Origin: Limivivens sp934393555
GTDB taxonomy: Bacteria; Bacillota; Clostridia; Lachnospirales; Lachnospiraceae
Direction of reading: 5' to 3'
Length of the DNA stretch: 64,000 nucleotides
Assembly (NCBI GenBank): GCA_934393555.1
Contig: CAKRQP010000003.1
Location: 7,627-71,626, forward strand
Program-made: the position numbers and the translations under genes
The notes under the pieces: generated by a model
Told to the model about the DNA's origin: nothing
The model's database searches: none
What the model saw: only the letters and a program-made list of their open reading frames with translations
Part shown: positions 25,442 through 33,751 of the stretch, one piece after another
Layout: each line of letters begins with the position of its first letter
How positions within the stretch are numbered: position 1 is the stretch's first letter

Positions 25442-25834
25442 ATGACAAAGGTGGCGGTTCTTGGCCTGACGGGTGTATTACTGGGACTTCTGATGAAAGA
25501 GGCAAATCCTTCGTTTTCCGTTTTTGTCAGTCTGACGGCCTGTATCCTGATTTTTTTCTGCGCAGTGAACCGGCTGGGGTTTCTTGCAGACCGGATGCAG
25601 GAGATCCGGCAGGCAGTTCCAGTGGATGAAGCCTGTCTGAAAATCCTGATGAAAATGCTTGGTGTTACTTATCTGGCAGATTTCACGGCAAATCTCTGTC
25701 GGGACGCAGGGTATTCTGCCATTGCAGGACAAGTGGAGTTCTTTGGAAAGCTTTCCCTGCTCACGTTAAGCCTGCCGGTACTTGCGGCGCTGATGGAAAC
25801 GGTCAGTCAGATGCTTTTACAGGGGGCCTCATGA
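25442..25834 (+). CDS. spoIIIAD: Stage III sporulation protein AD
   Basis: 130 residues. The ATG at 25442 is preferred because AAGGAGG lies 9 bases upstream, while the GTG at 25436 is only 3 bases from it. It is mostly membrane helices with the conserved YLADFTANLCRDAGYSAIAG segment around residues 78-97. Ends with a 4-base overlap with spoIIIAE. Confidence 0.94.
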   Translation: MTKVAVLGLTGVLLGLLMKEANPSFSVFVSLTACILIFFCAVNRLGFLADRMQEIRQAVPVDEACLKILMKMLGVTYLADFTANLCRDAGYSAIAGQVEFFGKLSLLTLSLPVLAALMETVSQMLLQGAS

Positions 25835-26973
25835 AGTGGGTCCGGATGCTGGCATTCTGCCTGTTTTTCTGCTTTTTGGTGAAAAAAACAGCTTTTGCAG
25901 GGGAAACGGAAAATGCAGGACTGCTTTCAGAAATGGAGAAGGAACTTCTTTCGGAACTCAAGCTGGACGAGCTCGACAAAACACTGAAGGTCTATCAGGA
26001 AAAGACCGGGCTGAATTTTTCTGAAACGGTGAAGAGACTTATGAAGGGAGAACTTCCATGGTCGGGAGAGACCGTGAAAACACTGATCTTCCATGCTTTT
26101 TTTGAGGAGATTGCTGATCAGAAAAAACATGCGGCGGCAATCCTCCTTCTTCTTGCAGGAGCGGCGGTCTTTTCGGGAGCTGCCGGCATTTTTGAAAAAA
26201 ATCAGGTTTCAGAGGTCAGTTTTTACATGATCTATCTGCTTTTGCTCTCTTTTCTGGTACAGGCATTTTCAGAAATGAGCCGGGTAGCGGAAACGGCACT
26301 GGAGGAGCTTCTTGTCTTTATGAAGCTTTTGATGCCTTCCTGCCTTCTGGCTTCTGTTCTGGCAGGAAAAAGCGCCGGAGGAACGGCCTTTTGCGAATTG
26401 ATCCTTGGGACGCTGACGGTTTTGCAGTGGCTGGTGAAAACATTTCTTTTGCCGGGAGTGCAGTTTTATTTTCTTCTGACACTTCTGGATCATATGTTTG
26501 ACGAAGCATATCTTTCTAAGATGGCGGGACTCATCAAAAGTTTTGTGGAATGGACACTGAAAACGCTGACCGGAACCGTGGCAGGGCTGCAGGTTTTTCA
26601 AAGCCTGATCCTTCCGGCTGTGGACGCTCTGAAAAACACCGTGATCCAAAAATCGGGAGGGAGTATTCCGGTGGTGGGAGGTCTTTTTGACCATGTGACG
26701 GAAATGGTTCTGGGAGCGGCCCTGCTGATCCGTAATGGTGTGGGAGTGGCAGGACTTCTGGTCCTGGTGATTCTTTGTCTGACACCTTTGGTAAAACTCC
26801 TGGCAGGGGGCTGCCTTTACAGACTTCTGTCTGCGGTAACGCAGCCGATGGCGGATAAACGTCTGACAGAATGTGTGGACGGGTTGGGGCAGAGTATCCT
26901 TTTGCTGCTGAAAATATTCCTTTTCACCGGAATTCTGTTTTTTCTTTCTCTGGCGTTGGCTCTGGCCGCATAG
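25831..26973 (+). CDS. spoIIIAE: Stage III sporulation protein AE
   Basis: 380 residues with an N-terminal signal-like helix, a soluble part to about residue 90 and seven or more membrane helices after it. The segment KSGGSIPVVGGLFDHVTEMV around 270-290 is the best-conserved part of AE. It is the large polytopic subunit of the channel. Overlap ATGA with spoIIIAD indicates coupled translation. Confidence 0.95.
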   Translation: MKWVRMLAFCLFFCFLVKKTAFAGETENAGLLSEMEKELLSELKLDELDKTLKVYQEKTGLNFSETVKRLMKGELPWSGETVKTLIFHAFFEEIADQKKHAAAILLLLAGAAVFSGAAGIFEKNQVSEVSFYMIYLLLLSFLVQAFSEMSRVAETALEELLVFMKLLMPSCLLASVLAGKSAGGTAFCELILGTLTVLQWLVKTFLLPGVQFYFLLTLLDHMFDEAYLSKMAGLIKSFVEWTLKTLTGTVAGLQVFQSLILPAVDALKNTVIQKSGGSIPVVGGLFDHVTEMVLGAALLIRNGVGVAGLLVLVILCLTPLVKLLAGGCLYRLLSAVTQPMADKRLTECVDGLGQSILLLLKIFLFTGILFFLSLALALAA

Positions 26974-26985
26974 GGAGGAGTGGTT

Positions 26986-27495
26986 ATGACGGAGGTTTTA
27001 TCCTGCCTGCAAAGTTTTCTTTGCTTTTTGTGCTTTTTTCAGGTTTTTCTTCAGCTGGCACCCAAAGGAAATGACCGGAAATATCTGAAGTTTTTTGGGA
27101 ATCTGGTGCTGGTCCTTCTGGTGCTGCGGCCGGTAACTGCTGTTTTTGGAAAAGCGGATTCTCTGGACCAGATTCTGGAGCTGGAATCTTTTCGCAATGA
27201 ATACAGCGAACTTCAGATGCATATGGAAGGACTGGAGGAACTGAAAAATACGGTGGTGGAGAAAAATTTTCACCGGGAGGTGGAAGAACAGCTCCGGAAA
27301 ATCCCGGAAGCACTTGGTTTGTCTGTACTTTCTCTTACGGTTTCTTATGATGATACAGGAGCACCGGAAAGTGTGGAGCTGACACTTCTTGGTTCCTCAA
27401 AAAAGGACCAGGAAGAGGTGCAGGAAGAACTGGCAAGGATCTGCGGGCTACCGGAAGAAAACGTGCGGATCACGGCAAAGGAGGCGGAGCAGTGA
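26986..27495 (+). CDS. spoIIIAF: Stage III sporulation protein AF
   Basis: 169 residues from ATG 26986 (GGGAGGAG upstream; an in-frame GTG at 26980 overlaps that site). Two N-terminal membrane helices are followed by a soluble domain ending ICGLPEENVRITA, the ring-building fold shared by AF and AG. Ends with a 4-base overlap with spoIIIAG. Confidence 0.93.
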   Translation: MTEVLSCLQSFLCFLCFFQVFLQLAPKGNDRKYLKFFGNLVLVLLVLRPVTAVFGKADSLDQILELESFRNEYSELQMHMEGLEELKNTVVEKNFHREVEEQLRKIPEALGLSVLSLTVSYDDTGAPESVELTLLGSSKKDQEEVQEELARICGLPEENVRITAKEAEQ

Positions 27496-28043
27496 AAGAG
27501 CAGCTGGAAAAATGGAAAGAACTGCTGAAAAACAGCGGAAAGAACCGCTGGATTGTTTTTCTTCTGGCAGGTCTCCTTCTGCTGGTGATCTCTATTCCGA
27601 ACGGAGAAGGAGAAAAACTTCCGGCAGCCCAGGCAGAGACGGCAGATGAAAAAACACTCGATCAGGCAGAAACACTGGCTGCAGGACTGGAACGGGTTTT
27701 AAGCCGTGTGCATGGCGTAGGGAAAACAAAGGTTCTGGTGACTTTGAAATCCGATGGAAAACGTCTGGTGGAAAAGGACAGTTCTGCCAGGAACAGTTCT
27801 TCAAAAGAGAACAGCGGGAATGCGGATGAGGAAAATACACAGGAAGAGAACACGGTATATGAAAAGAATGGCTCCGGCCAGGAAATCCCTTATGTTTCCG
27901 AGGTTCTGGAGCCGGAAGTGGCAGGGGTTCTGGTGGTAGCAGAGGGAGGAGGTGATCCGGTGACAGTCCGCGAGATCACGGAAGCAGTTCAGGCATTATT
28001 TGGTATCGAGGTGCATAAAATCAAAGTAATGAAGATGGATTAA
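27492..28043 (+). CDS. spoIIIAG: Stage III sporulation protein AG
   Basis: 183 residues from a GTG that overlaps the AF stop. One membrane helix (NRWIVFLLAGLLLLVISIP), then an EscJ-like ring domain split by a charged, low-complexity insert of about 35 residues rich in Ser, Asn and Glu (around 95-130). In Bacillus AG forms a 30-fold ring between the two membranes of the forespore. Confidence 0.93.
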   Translation: MKEQLEKWKELLKNSGKNRWIVFLLAGLLLLVISIPNGEGEKLPAAQAETADEKTLDQAETLAAGLERVLSRVHGVGKTKVLVTLKSDGKRLVEKDSSARNSSSKENSGNADEENTQEENTVYEKNGSGQEIPYVSEVLEPEVAGVLVVAEGGGDPVTVREITEAVQALFGIEVHKIKVMKMD

Positions 28044-28056
28044 GGAGGAACATTCT

Positions 28057-28728
28057 TTGAAACGTCGCCTGAAAAAGAATCAAGTAGTAGTTACCGCACT
28101 GGCAGTCATGGTTGCTGTGGCAGGATATCTGAATTACTCCGGAATGGAGTTTGGAAAGGAAACAGCGGCTCTTGGAAAAGGACAGGAGGAAACGGCAGAA
28201 GCCGGAACGGTGAACACTTCGCTCATTGATATTCCAAGTCTGGACGAAGATGTGAGCAGCGTGGAAGAGACAGGAGAGATCAGCGTCGCCTCTGACGGGG
28301 CAGAAGCGGAAACCGGCGAAGGGGAAGAAAATATGGATACGCCGGGAGAAGCCGTACTTACCAGTGTGACTGCAGGGAGCACCTTTGCCGCGGAAGCAAA
28401 GCTTACAAGAGAACAGGTCAGAGCCAAGAACAAAGAAACGCTTCTGGAGGTCATCAACAATGACGGCATTTCCGCAGATCAGAAGCAGTATGCGGTAGAC
28501 AGTATGAATGCCATGGTGGATGCGGCAGAAAGAGAGGCTTCTGCAGAACTCCTTCTGGATTCCAAAGGTTTTCTGGATGCAGTGGTGAGTATTTCTGACG
28601 GAACAGCAGATGTTGTCATCAATCAGGCTGAGATCAGTGAGGCAGAGCGGGCACAGATCGAGGACATTGTCAAGCGTAAAACAAACATTTCCGGTGAAAA
28701 TATCATCATCACTCCGAGACTCTCCTGA
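28057..28728 (+). CDS. spoIIIAH: Stage III sporulation protein AH
   Basis: 223 residues from a TTG behind AAGGAGGAACATTC. One membrane helix near 10-28, a long acidic linker (about 30-110) and a C-terminal EscJ/YscJ-like domain (about 115-223) ending VKRKTNISGENIIITPRLS. AH docks to SpoIIQ across the inter-membrane space. Last gene of the operon; no T-rich terminator directly follows it. Confidence 0.95.
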   Translation: MKRRLKKNQVVVTALAVMVAVAGYLNYSGMEFGKETAALGKGQEETAEAGTVNTSLIDIPSLDEDVSSVEETGEISVASDGAEAETGEGEENMDTPGEAVLTSVTAGSTFAAEAKLTREQVRAKNKETLLEVINNDGISADQKQYAVDSMNAMVDAAEREASAELLLDSKGFLDAVVSISDGTADVVINQAEISEAERAQIEDIVKRKTNISGENIIITPRLS

Positions 28729-28745
28729 GGAAAGAAAGAATCCCG

Positions 28746-28774
28746 TTGACAGAGCCCTTTTTCGTTGGTAAAAT
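28746..28774 (+). promoter_or_regulatory. Promoter of prfC
   Basis: TTGACA (28746-28751), 17-bp spacer, TAAAAT (28769-28774), just after spoIIIAH, so prfC is uncoupled from the sporulation operon. Confidence 0.85.
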
Positions 28775-28815
28775 AGCGAAGGTATAAAAATAAGAAGATG
28801 AACGAAAACAGATAG

Positions 28816-28838
28816 AGGCAGCCTTGGCAAGGCTGCCT
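28816..28838 (+). promoter_or_regulatory. Leader hairpin next to the prfC ribosome site
   Basis: Perfect 10-bp stem AGGCAGCCTT/AAGGCTGCCT with a 3-base loop, ending 4 bases before GGAGG (28843-28847). It lacks a T run, so it is not a standard terminator. Confidence 0.6.
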
Positions 28839-28855
28839 GTTTGGAGGAAAAAGCT

Positions 28856-30445
28856 TTGGCTGATAAAACAAATGAAATTTTAAAAAGGCGTACCTTTGCC
28901 ATTATTTCCCACCCGGATGCAGGTAAGACCACACTGACAGAGAAATTCCTGCTTTACGGAGGTGCGATCAATCTGGCAGGTTCTGTAAAAGGAAAAGCAA
29001 CTGCCCGTCATGCGGTTTCCGACTGGATGGAGATCGAGAAGGAGAGAGGTATCTCTGTTACTTCTTCTGTACTGCAGTTTAATTATGACGATTATTGTAT
29101 CAACATTCTGGATACACCGGGACATCAGGACTTCTCTGAAGATACCTACCGTACGCTGATGGCGGCAGATTCTGCGGTAATGGTCATCGATGCTTCCAAG
29201 GGTGTAGAGGCGCAGACAAGAAAGCTTTTCAAGGTCTGTGTGATGCGCCACATCCCTATTTTTACTTTTATCAATAAACTGGATCGGGATGCCAATGATA
29301 CCTTTGATCTTCTGGATGAGATTGAAAAGGAGCTGGGGATCGCAACCTGTCCGGTCAACTGGCCGATCGGTTCCGGTAAACATTTCAAAGGCGTCTATGA
29401 GCGAGGAAGCAAGGAGATCACCGTCTTCTCAGATACGGAAAAGGGTACCAAAGAAGGTGAAATGCGTGAGATCCCTCTGGATTCCCCGGAATTGGATGAG
29501 ATCCTGGACTATGGACAGAAGGATAAACTGATGGAAGAGATCGAGCTTCTGGACGGTGCCAGCGCAGAGTTTGATCAGGAGCTGGTAGATAAAGGAGAGC
29601 TGACTCCTGTCTTCTTCGGTTCTGCCCTGACCAACTTTGGTGTGGAGATCTTCCTGAAGCATTTCCTGAATATGACGACCTCACCGCTTCCGAGAAAGGC
29701 AGACATCGGTCTGATCGAGCCGACCAAAGAGGATTTTTCCGCTTTTGTGTTTAAGATCCAGGCAAACATGAACAAGGCACACAGAGACCGTATTGCTTTC
29801 ATGCGGATCTGTTCCGGTGAGTTTGACGCCAATATGGAGGTTTATCATGTGCAGGGTGACCGGAAGATGCGCCTTTCCCAGCCACAGCAGATGATGGCTC
29901 AGGAACGTCATGTGGTGGACAAGGCTTATGCCGGCGATATCATCGGTGTGTTTGATCCGGGTGTTTTCTCCATTGGAGATACGATCTGTATGCCCGGAAA
30001 GAAGTTTGCTTTTGAAGGGATCCCTACCTTCGCACCGGAGCATTTTGCCCGTGTCCGTCAGGTGGATACCATGAAGAGAAAACAGTTCGTAAAAGGGATC
30101 AACCAGATCGCTCAGGAAGGTGCGATCCAGATCTTTCAGGAATTTCATACCGGTATGGAGGAGATCATTGTAGGCGTTGTCGGTGTCCTGCAGTTTGAGG
30201 TGCTGAAATACCGTCTGAAAAATGAGTATAATGTAGACATCATTCTGGAGAATCTGCCTTATGAGCATATCCGCTGGATCGAAAACGAAGAGATCGATCT
30301 GGATAAACTGGTTGGAACCTCTGACATGAAGAAGGTAACGGATCTTAAGGGAAGACCGCTGCTTCTCTGGGTGAACCCCTGGAGTGTCGGCATGACTCTG
30401 GATCGGAACCCGGGACTGAAGCTTACTGAATTCGGCCGCTCTTAA
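28856..30445 (+). CDS. prfC: Peptide chain release factor 3
   Basis: 529 residues from TTG 28856, 8 bases after GGAGG; a TTG at 28841 overlaps that site and is rejected. A translational GTPase with G1 SHPDAGKTTLTEK, G3 LDTPGHQDFSED, G4 NKLDRD and the RF3-specific C-terminal domain (NIILENLPYEHIRWI-type region seen as VDIILENLPYEHIRWIEN). It recycles RF1/RF2 after termination. Own promoter; single gene. Confidence 0.95.
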   Translation: MADKTNEILKRRTFAIISHPDAGKTTLTEKFLLYGGAINLAGSVKGKATARHAVSDWMEIEKERGISVTSSVLQFNYDDYCINILDTPGHQDFSEDTYRTLMAADSAVMVIDASKGVEAQTRKLFKVCVMRHIPIFTFINKLDRDANDTFDLLDEIEKELGIATCPVNWPIGSGKHFKGVYERGSKEITVFSDTEKGTKEGEMREIPLDSPELDEILDYGQKDKLMEEIELLDGASAEFDQELVDKGELTPVFFGSALTNFGVEIFLKHFLNMTTSPLPRKADIGLIEPTKEDFSAFVFKIQANMNKAHRDRIAFMRICSGEFDANMEVYHVQGDRKMRLSQPQQMMAQERHVVDKAYAGDIIGVFDPGVFSIGDTICMPGKKFAFEGIPTFAPEHFARVRQVDTMKRKQFVKGINQIAQEGAIQIFQEFHTGMEEIIVGVVGVLQFEVLKYRLKNEYNVDIILENLPYEHIRWIENEEIDLDKLVGTSDMKKVTDLKGRPLLLWVNPWSVGMTLDRNPGLKLTEFGRS

Positions 30446-30457
30446 AGTATATTTCCC

Positions 30458-30486
30458 TTTGCAAAACGGGTAAAGTCTGTTATAAT
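30458..30486 (+). promoter_or_regulatory. Promoter of the Asp23 gene
   Basis: TTTGCA (30458-30463), 17-bp spacer, perfect TATAAT (30481-30486). Confidence 0.7.
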
Positions 30487-30532
30487 GGAAAAGAAGATTT
30501 TCGCATTACAGAGCCGTAAGGAGGATTGGAGC

Positions 30533-30916
30533 ATGAAAGAGGAAAATCAGAACAGTTATACGATTCAGTCTGACGAGGCCATCGGACAGGTTCAGATTGC
30601 GGATGAGGTAGTTGCGATCATTGCAGGTCTCGCTGCCACAGAGGTGGAAGGCGTTGCCAGCATGGCTGGAAATATTACAAACGAACTGGTCAGCAAGCTT
30701 GGGATGAAGAAGCTTTCCAAGGGGATCAAAGTCAGTGTAGAGAATGGCGAAGTAGCTGTAGAGGTAGCGATCAATATTGATTATGGTTACAGCGTTCCCA
30801 AGACCAGCCGTATGGTTCAGGAAAAAGTGAAAGCATCCATTGAGAACATGACAGGGCTTACCGTTTCTGACGTGAATGTGACGATTGCAAGTGTCTGCAT
30901 GGAGAAGCACGATTGA
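30533..30916 (+). CDS. Asp23/Gls24 family envelope stress protein
   Basis: 127 residues from ATG 30533 behind TAAGGAGG. The family pattern is clear: GQVQIADEVVAIIAGLAATEVEGVAS at the start, then VENGEVAVEVAINIDYGYSVP and a final TGLTVSDVNVTIASV. YqhY-type members sit next to nusB in Firmicutes, as here, and in Bacillus affect acetyl-CoA carboxylase control. A terminator separates it from nusB. Confidence 0.92.
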   Translation: MKEENQNSYTIQSDEAIGQVQIADEVVAIIAGLAATEVEGVASMAGNITNELVSKLGMKKLSKGIKVSVENGEVAVEVAINIDYGYSVPKTSRMVQEKVKASIENMTGLTVSDVNVTIASVCMEKHD

Positions 30917-30946
30917 CCAGGAGAGCGGAAAACTCCCTGAATGAGG

Positions 30947-30975
30947 AGGGATGCCCCAGGCGGGCATCCCTTTTC
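30947..30975 (+). terminator. Intrinsic terminator
   Basis: 10-bp stem AGGGATGCCC/GGGCATCCCT (30947-30956, 30962-30971) followed by a short T run; probably partly leaky, since no clear promoter for nusB follows. Confidence 0.8.
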
Positions 30976-31006
30976 GGCTATAAAAACATCTGAGAGGAAA
31001 AAAAGA

Positions 31007-31414
31007 ATGACAAGACGAGAACTGAGAGAAGAAATTTTTAAACTTCTGTTCATGGTGGAATTTTACAGTAAAGACGAAATGAAAGAGCAGGTAAAATCCT
31101 ACTTCGAAGATTTCCCGGAGAAGGAGATCAGTGAGAAGGATCATGCCTATATCGAAGAAAAATATGAGAATATCTGCGCTGTGCTTCCGGAGATTGATGA
31201 AAAGATCGCCAGTGCTGCAAAGGGCTGGAAGCTGGAGCGTATCGGTAAATCCGATCTCTCGATCCTTCGCCTTGGTGTATATGAGATGTTCTATGATGAA
31301 GATATTCCTGTTGGAGTAGCAATCAATGAGGCCGTGGAGCTTGCCAAGAGCTTCGGTGAGAACGAGAGTTCCTCCTTTATCAATGGAATCCTCGGAAAAC
31401 TGGCCCGGCAGTGA
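31007..31414 (+). CDS. nusB: Transcription antitermination factor NusB
   Basis: 135 residues from ATG 31007 with GAGAGGA upstream. All-helical NusB fold: TRRELREEIFKLLFMVEFY at the start and the conserved IAINEAVELAKSFGEN-like segment (VAINEAVELAKSFGENESS) with the final FINGILGKLA. With NusE it binds boxA of rRNA transcripts. It starts a tight cluster; xseA overlaps its stop by 4 bases. Confidence 0.96.
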   Translation: MTRRELREEIFKLLFMVEFYSKDEMKEQVKSYFEDFPEKEISEKDHAYIEEKYENICAVLPEIDEKIASAAKGWKLERIGKSDLSILRLGVYEMFYDEDIPVGVAINEAVELAKSFGENESSSFINGILGKLARQ

Positions 31415-32625
31415 AAACGCAAAGGAATGTATACAGTGTCGGCCAGGTAAACACGTATATCAAGAATATGTTCACCCAGGATTTCCTCCTGCAGAGGATC
31501 TATGTCCGGGGAGAGGTTTCCAACTGTAAATATCATCCTTCCGGGCATATTTACTTTTCTCTGAAGGATGAGACCGGTACCATGCCCTGTGTGATGTTTT
31601 CCGGATCCAGAAAAGGTCTGCGTTTTCAGATGGAAAACGGGCAGTCGGTGACGGTCCTTGGAAGCATCAGTGTCTATGAAAGGGATGGGCGTTATCAGCT
31701 CTATGCTTCAGAGATCATCCGCGAGGGGGCAGGACTTCTCTATGAAAGGTTCGAACAGCTGAAAGAGGAACTTTCCGAAATGGGGATGTTTGATCCGTCT
31801 TATAAAAAGCCCATACCGGCCTTTGTGAAGACGCTTGGTATCGTGACTGCATCCACAGGAGCGGCGATCCGTGATATCATGAATATCTCCAGACGGAGAA
31901 ATCCTTTCATCCGGCTGGTGCTTTACCCGGCCCTGGTCCAGGGAGAGGGAGCTGCAGACAGCATCGCAAAAGGGATCGAGGTGCTGGACCGGTACGGTGT
32001 GGATGTGATCATCGTCGGCCGCGGCGGCGGTTCCATGGAAGATCTCTGGGCGTTCAATGAGGAAAAGGTGGCGAGGGCTATTTTTGCCTGTGAGACTCCT
32101 GTAATCTCGGCGGTGGGTCATGAGACAGATACGACGATCTCGGATTTTGTGGCGGATCTGCGGGCTCCGACGCCTTCGGCAGCCGCTGAACTGGCAGTGG
32201 CGGATCTTGGCAGTATCCTTCAGAGTCTCCGGGATTTTGAAGAGCGCCTGGACCGGCTCATGGAACACAGGCTTCAGGAAAAAAGAGAAAAGCTTGAGAC
32301 ATTTTCCTGGAAACTGGAACGTTTAAGTCCTAGGCAGCAGCTTCTGGAAAAGCAGCAGCGGCTGGCGGATCTGGAGGAACTGCTCAGAAAGCAGATGGAA
32401 GGAAAGCTTCAGGAGGAAAGGCAGAGGCTTGCTCTTCTGATCGAGCGCCTGTCGGGCGCTTCTCCGTTGAAAAAACTGAACCAGGGCTATGCGTATGTGG
32501 CCGGGGAGAACGGAAAACGTCTGACAAAAGCAGGCAGTGCAAGGATCGGAGAGCGGCTGACGTTATATTTTGCAGACGGCAGGCTTTCCGCCAGGGTGGA
32601 AGAAAAGGAACAAGAGGAACGATAA
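31411..32625 (+). CDS. xseA: Exodeoxyribonuclease VII large subunit
   Basis: 404 residues from a GTG overlapping the nusB stop. N-terminal OB fold (VRGEVSNCKYHPSGHIYFSL), catalytic core with TASTGAAIRDIMNISRRRN, GRGGGSMEDLWAFNEE and SAVGHETDTTISDFVADLRAPTPSAAAE, and a long C-terminal coiled coil (about 270-375). It degrades single-stranded DNA to oligonucleotides together with XseB, whose gene follows directly. Confidence 0.97.
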   Translation: MKTQRNVYSVGQVNTYIKNMFTQDFLLQRIYVRGEVSNCKYHPSGHIYFSLKDETGTMPCVMFSGSRKGLRFQMENGQSVTVLGSISVYERDGRYQLYASEIIREGAGLLYERFEQLKEELSEMGMFDPSYKKPIPAFVKTLGIVTASTGAAIRDIMNISRRRNPFIRLVLYPALVQGEGAADSIAKGIEVLDRYGVDVIIVGRGGGSMEDLWAFNEEKVARAIFACETPVISAVGHETDTTISDFVADLRAPTPSAAAELAVADLGSILQSLRDFEERLDRLMEHRLQEKREKLETFSWKLERLSPRQQLLEKQQRLADLEELLRKQMEGKLQEERQRLALLIERLSGASPLKKLNQGYAYVAGENGKRLTKAGSARIGERLTLYFADGRLSARVEEKEQEER

Positions 32626-32838
32626 ATGGCAGAGCAGAAAGAACAGACACTGGAAGAGATTTTCAAGGAGATGGAAGGCCTTCTGGAAGCCCTGGAAAGC
32701 CGTGAGATCTCGCTTGAGGACTCCTTTGAAAAATATAAAGAAGGCATGGAACTTTTAAAAGCTGCAGGCGAGAAGATCGACACGGTGGAGAAAGCCATGC
32801 TGGTACTGAATGATCAGGGAGAAGCAGATGAATTTTGA
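32626..32838 (+). CDS. xseB: Exodeoxyribonuclease VII small subunit
   Basis: 70 residues beginning immediately after the xseA stop. Helical hairpin with LEEIFKEMEGLLEALESREISLEDSF matches XseB, which coats the XseA coiled coil. The stop overlaps the ispA start by 11 bases. Confidence 0.95.
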   Translation: MAEQKEQTLEEIFKEMEGLLEALESREISLEDSFEKYKEGMELLKAAGEKIDTVEKAMLVLNDQGEADEF

Positions 32839-33715
32839 GGATGAACTGAAACAGAAAGTACAGGAAACAGAAGAAACCGTTTATGGATTTTTACCTCGGG
32901 AAGAAGGCTTTCAGAAGACGATCCTTGAGGCAATGAATTACAGTATGCAGGCCGGTGGAAAAAGGCTCCGTCCGCTTCTGATGGCAGAAACTTACCGGAT
33001 GTTCGGCGGAACCGGAGAGGTGATCCGGCCTTTTATGGCAGCTATGGAGATGATCCATACACACTCTCTGATCCATGACGATCTGCCGGCACTCGACAAT
33101 GATGAGTACCGGCGGGGGAAGAAGACGACTCATGTGGTATATGGAGAGGCCATGGCGATCCTTGCAGGAGATGCTCTTTTAAATTATGCTTATGAAACGG
33201 CAGCCAGGGCTTTTTCCATCGAGCCTGGAAATGAGCGGATCGGAAAAGCATTTCAGATCCTGACCGGAAAAACGGGAATTTATGGAATGTTGGGCGGTCA
33301 GTGTGTGGATGTGGAATATGAAGGGAAGACTCTGGAAAGAGAGAGACTGGATTTTATCTACCGTTTAAAGACCAGTGCGCTGATCGAGGCTTCCATGATG
33401 ATCGGAGCGGTCCTTGCCGGGGCTTCCGATGAAAAGATCGCTCTTCTTGAGAGAGTGGCAGGCAAGGTAGGACTGGCTTTCCAGATCCAGGATGATATTC
33501 TGGATGTGGTGAGTACTACGGAAATGCTGGGAAAGCCTGTGGGAAGTGATAAAGAAAACAACAAAACGACTTATGTGACTCTGGAAGGACTTGAAAAAGC
33601 AGGGGAAGATGTAAAACGGCTGTCTGATGAGGCGATCGGAGAGCTTGATATGCTGGAAGAAAAAAATCCGTTTCTTATGGAGCTTCTGAAAAGTCTGATC
33701 GACCGGAAAAAATAA
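32828..33715 (+). CDS. ispA: Polyprenyl (farnesyl) diphosphate synthase
   Basis: 295 residues from ATG 32828 (GGGAGAAGC upstream). All-alpha prenyltransferase with first aspartate-rich motif DDLPALDNDEYRRG, the MLGGQCVD segment and the second motif QIQDDILDVVS. It condenses IPP with DMAPP and GPP; the residues before the first motif (THSLIHDDLP) suit a farnesyl synthase, though geranylgeranyl product is possible. Placed right before dxs of the same pathway. Confidence 0.95.
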   Translation: MNFEDELKQKVQETEETVYGFLPREEGFQKTILEAMNYSMQAGGKRLRPLLMAETYRMFGGTGEVIRPFMAAMEMIHTHSLIHDDLPALDNDEYRRGKKTTHVVYGEAMAILAGDALLNYAYETAARAFSIEPGNERIGKAFQILTGKTGIYGMLGGQCVDVEYEGKTLERERLDFIYRLKTSALIEASMMIGAVLAGASDEKIALLERVAGKVGLAFQIQDDILDVVSTTEMLGKPVGSDKENNKTTYVTLEGLEKAGEDVKRLSDEAIGELDMLEEKNPFLMELLKSLIDRKK

Positions 33716-33751
33716 GAACGGTGAAAATACAGTACAGAGGGTGAAAAACAG

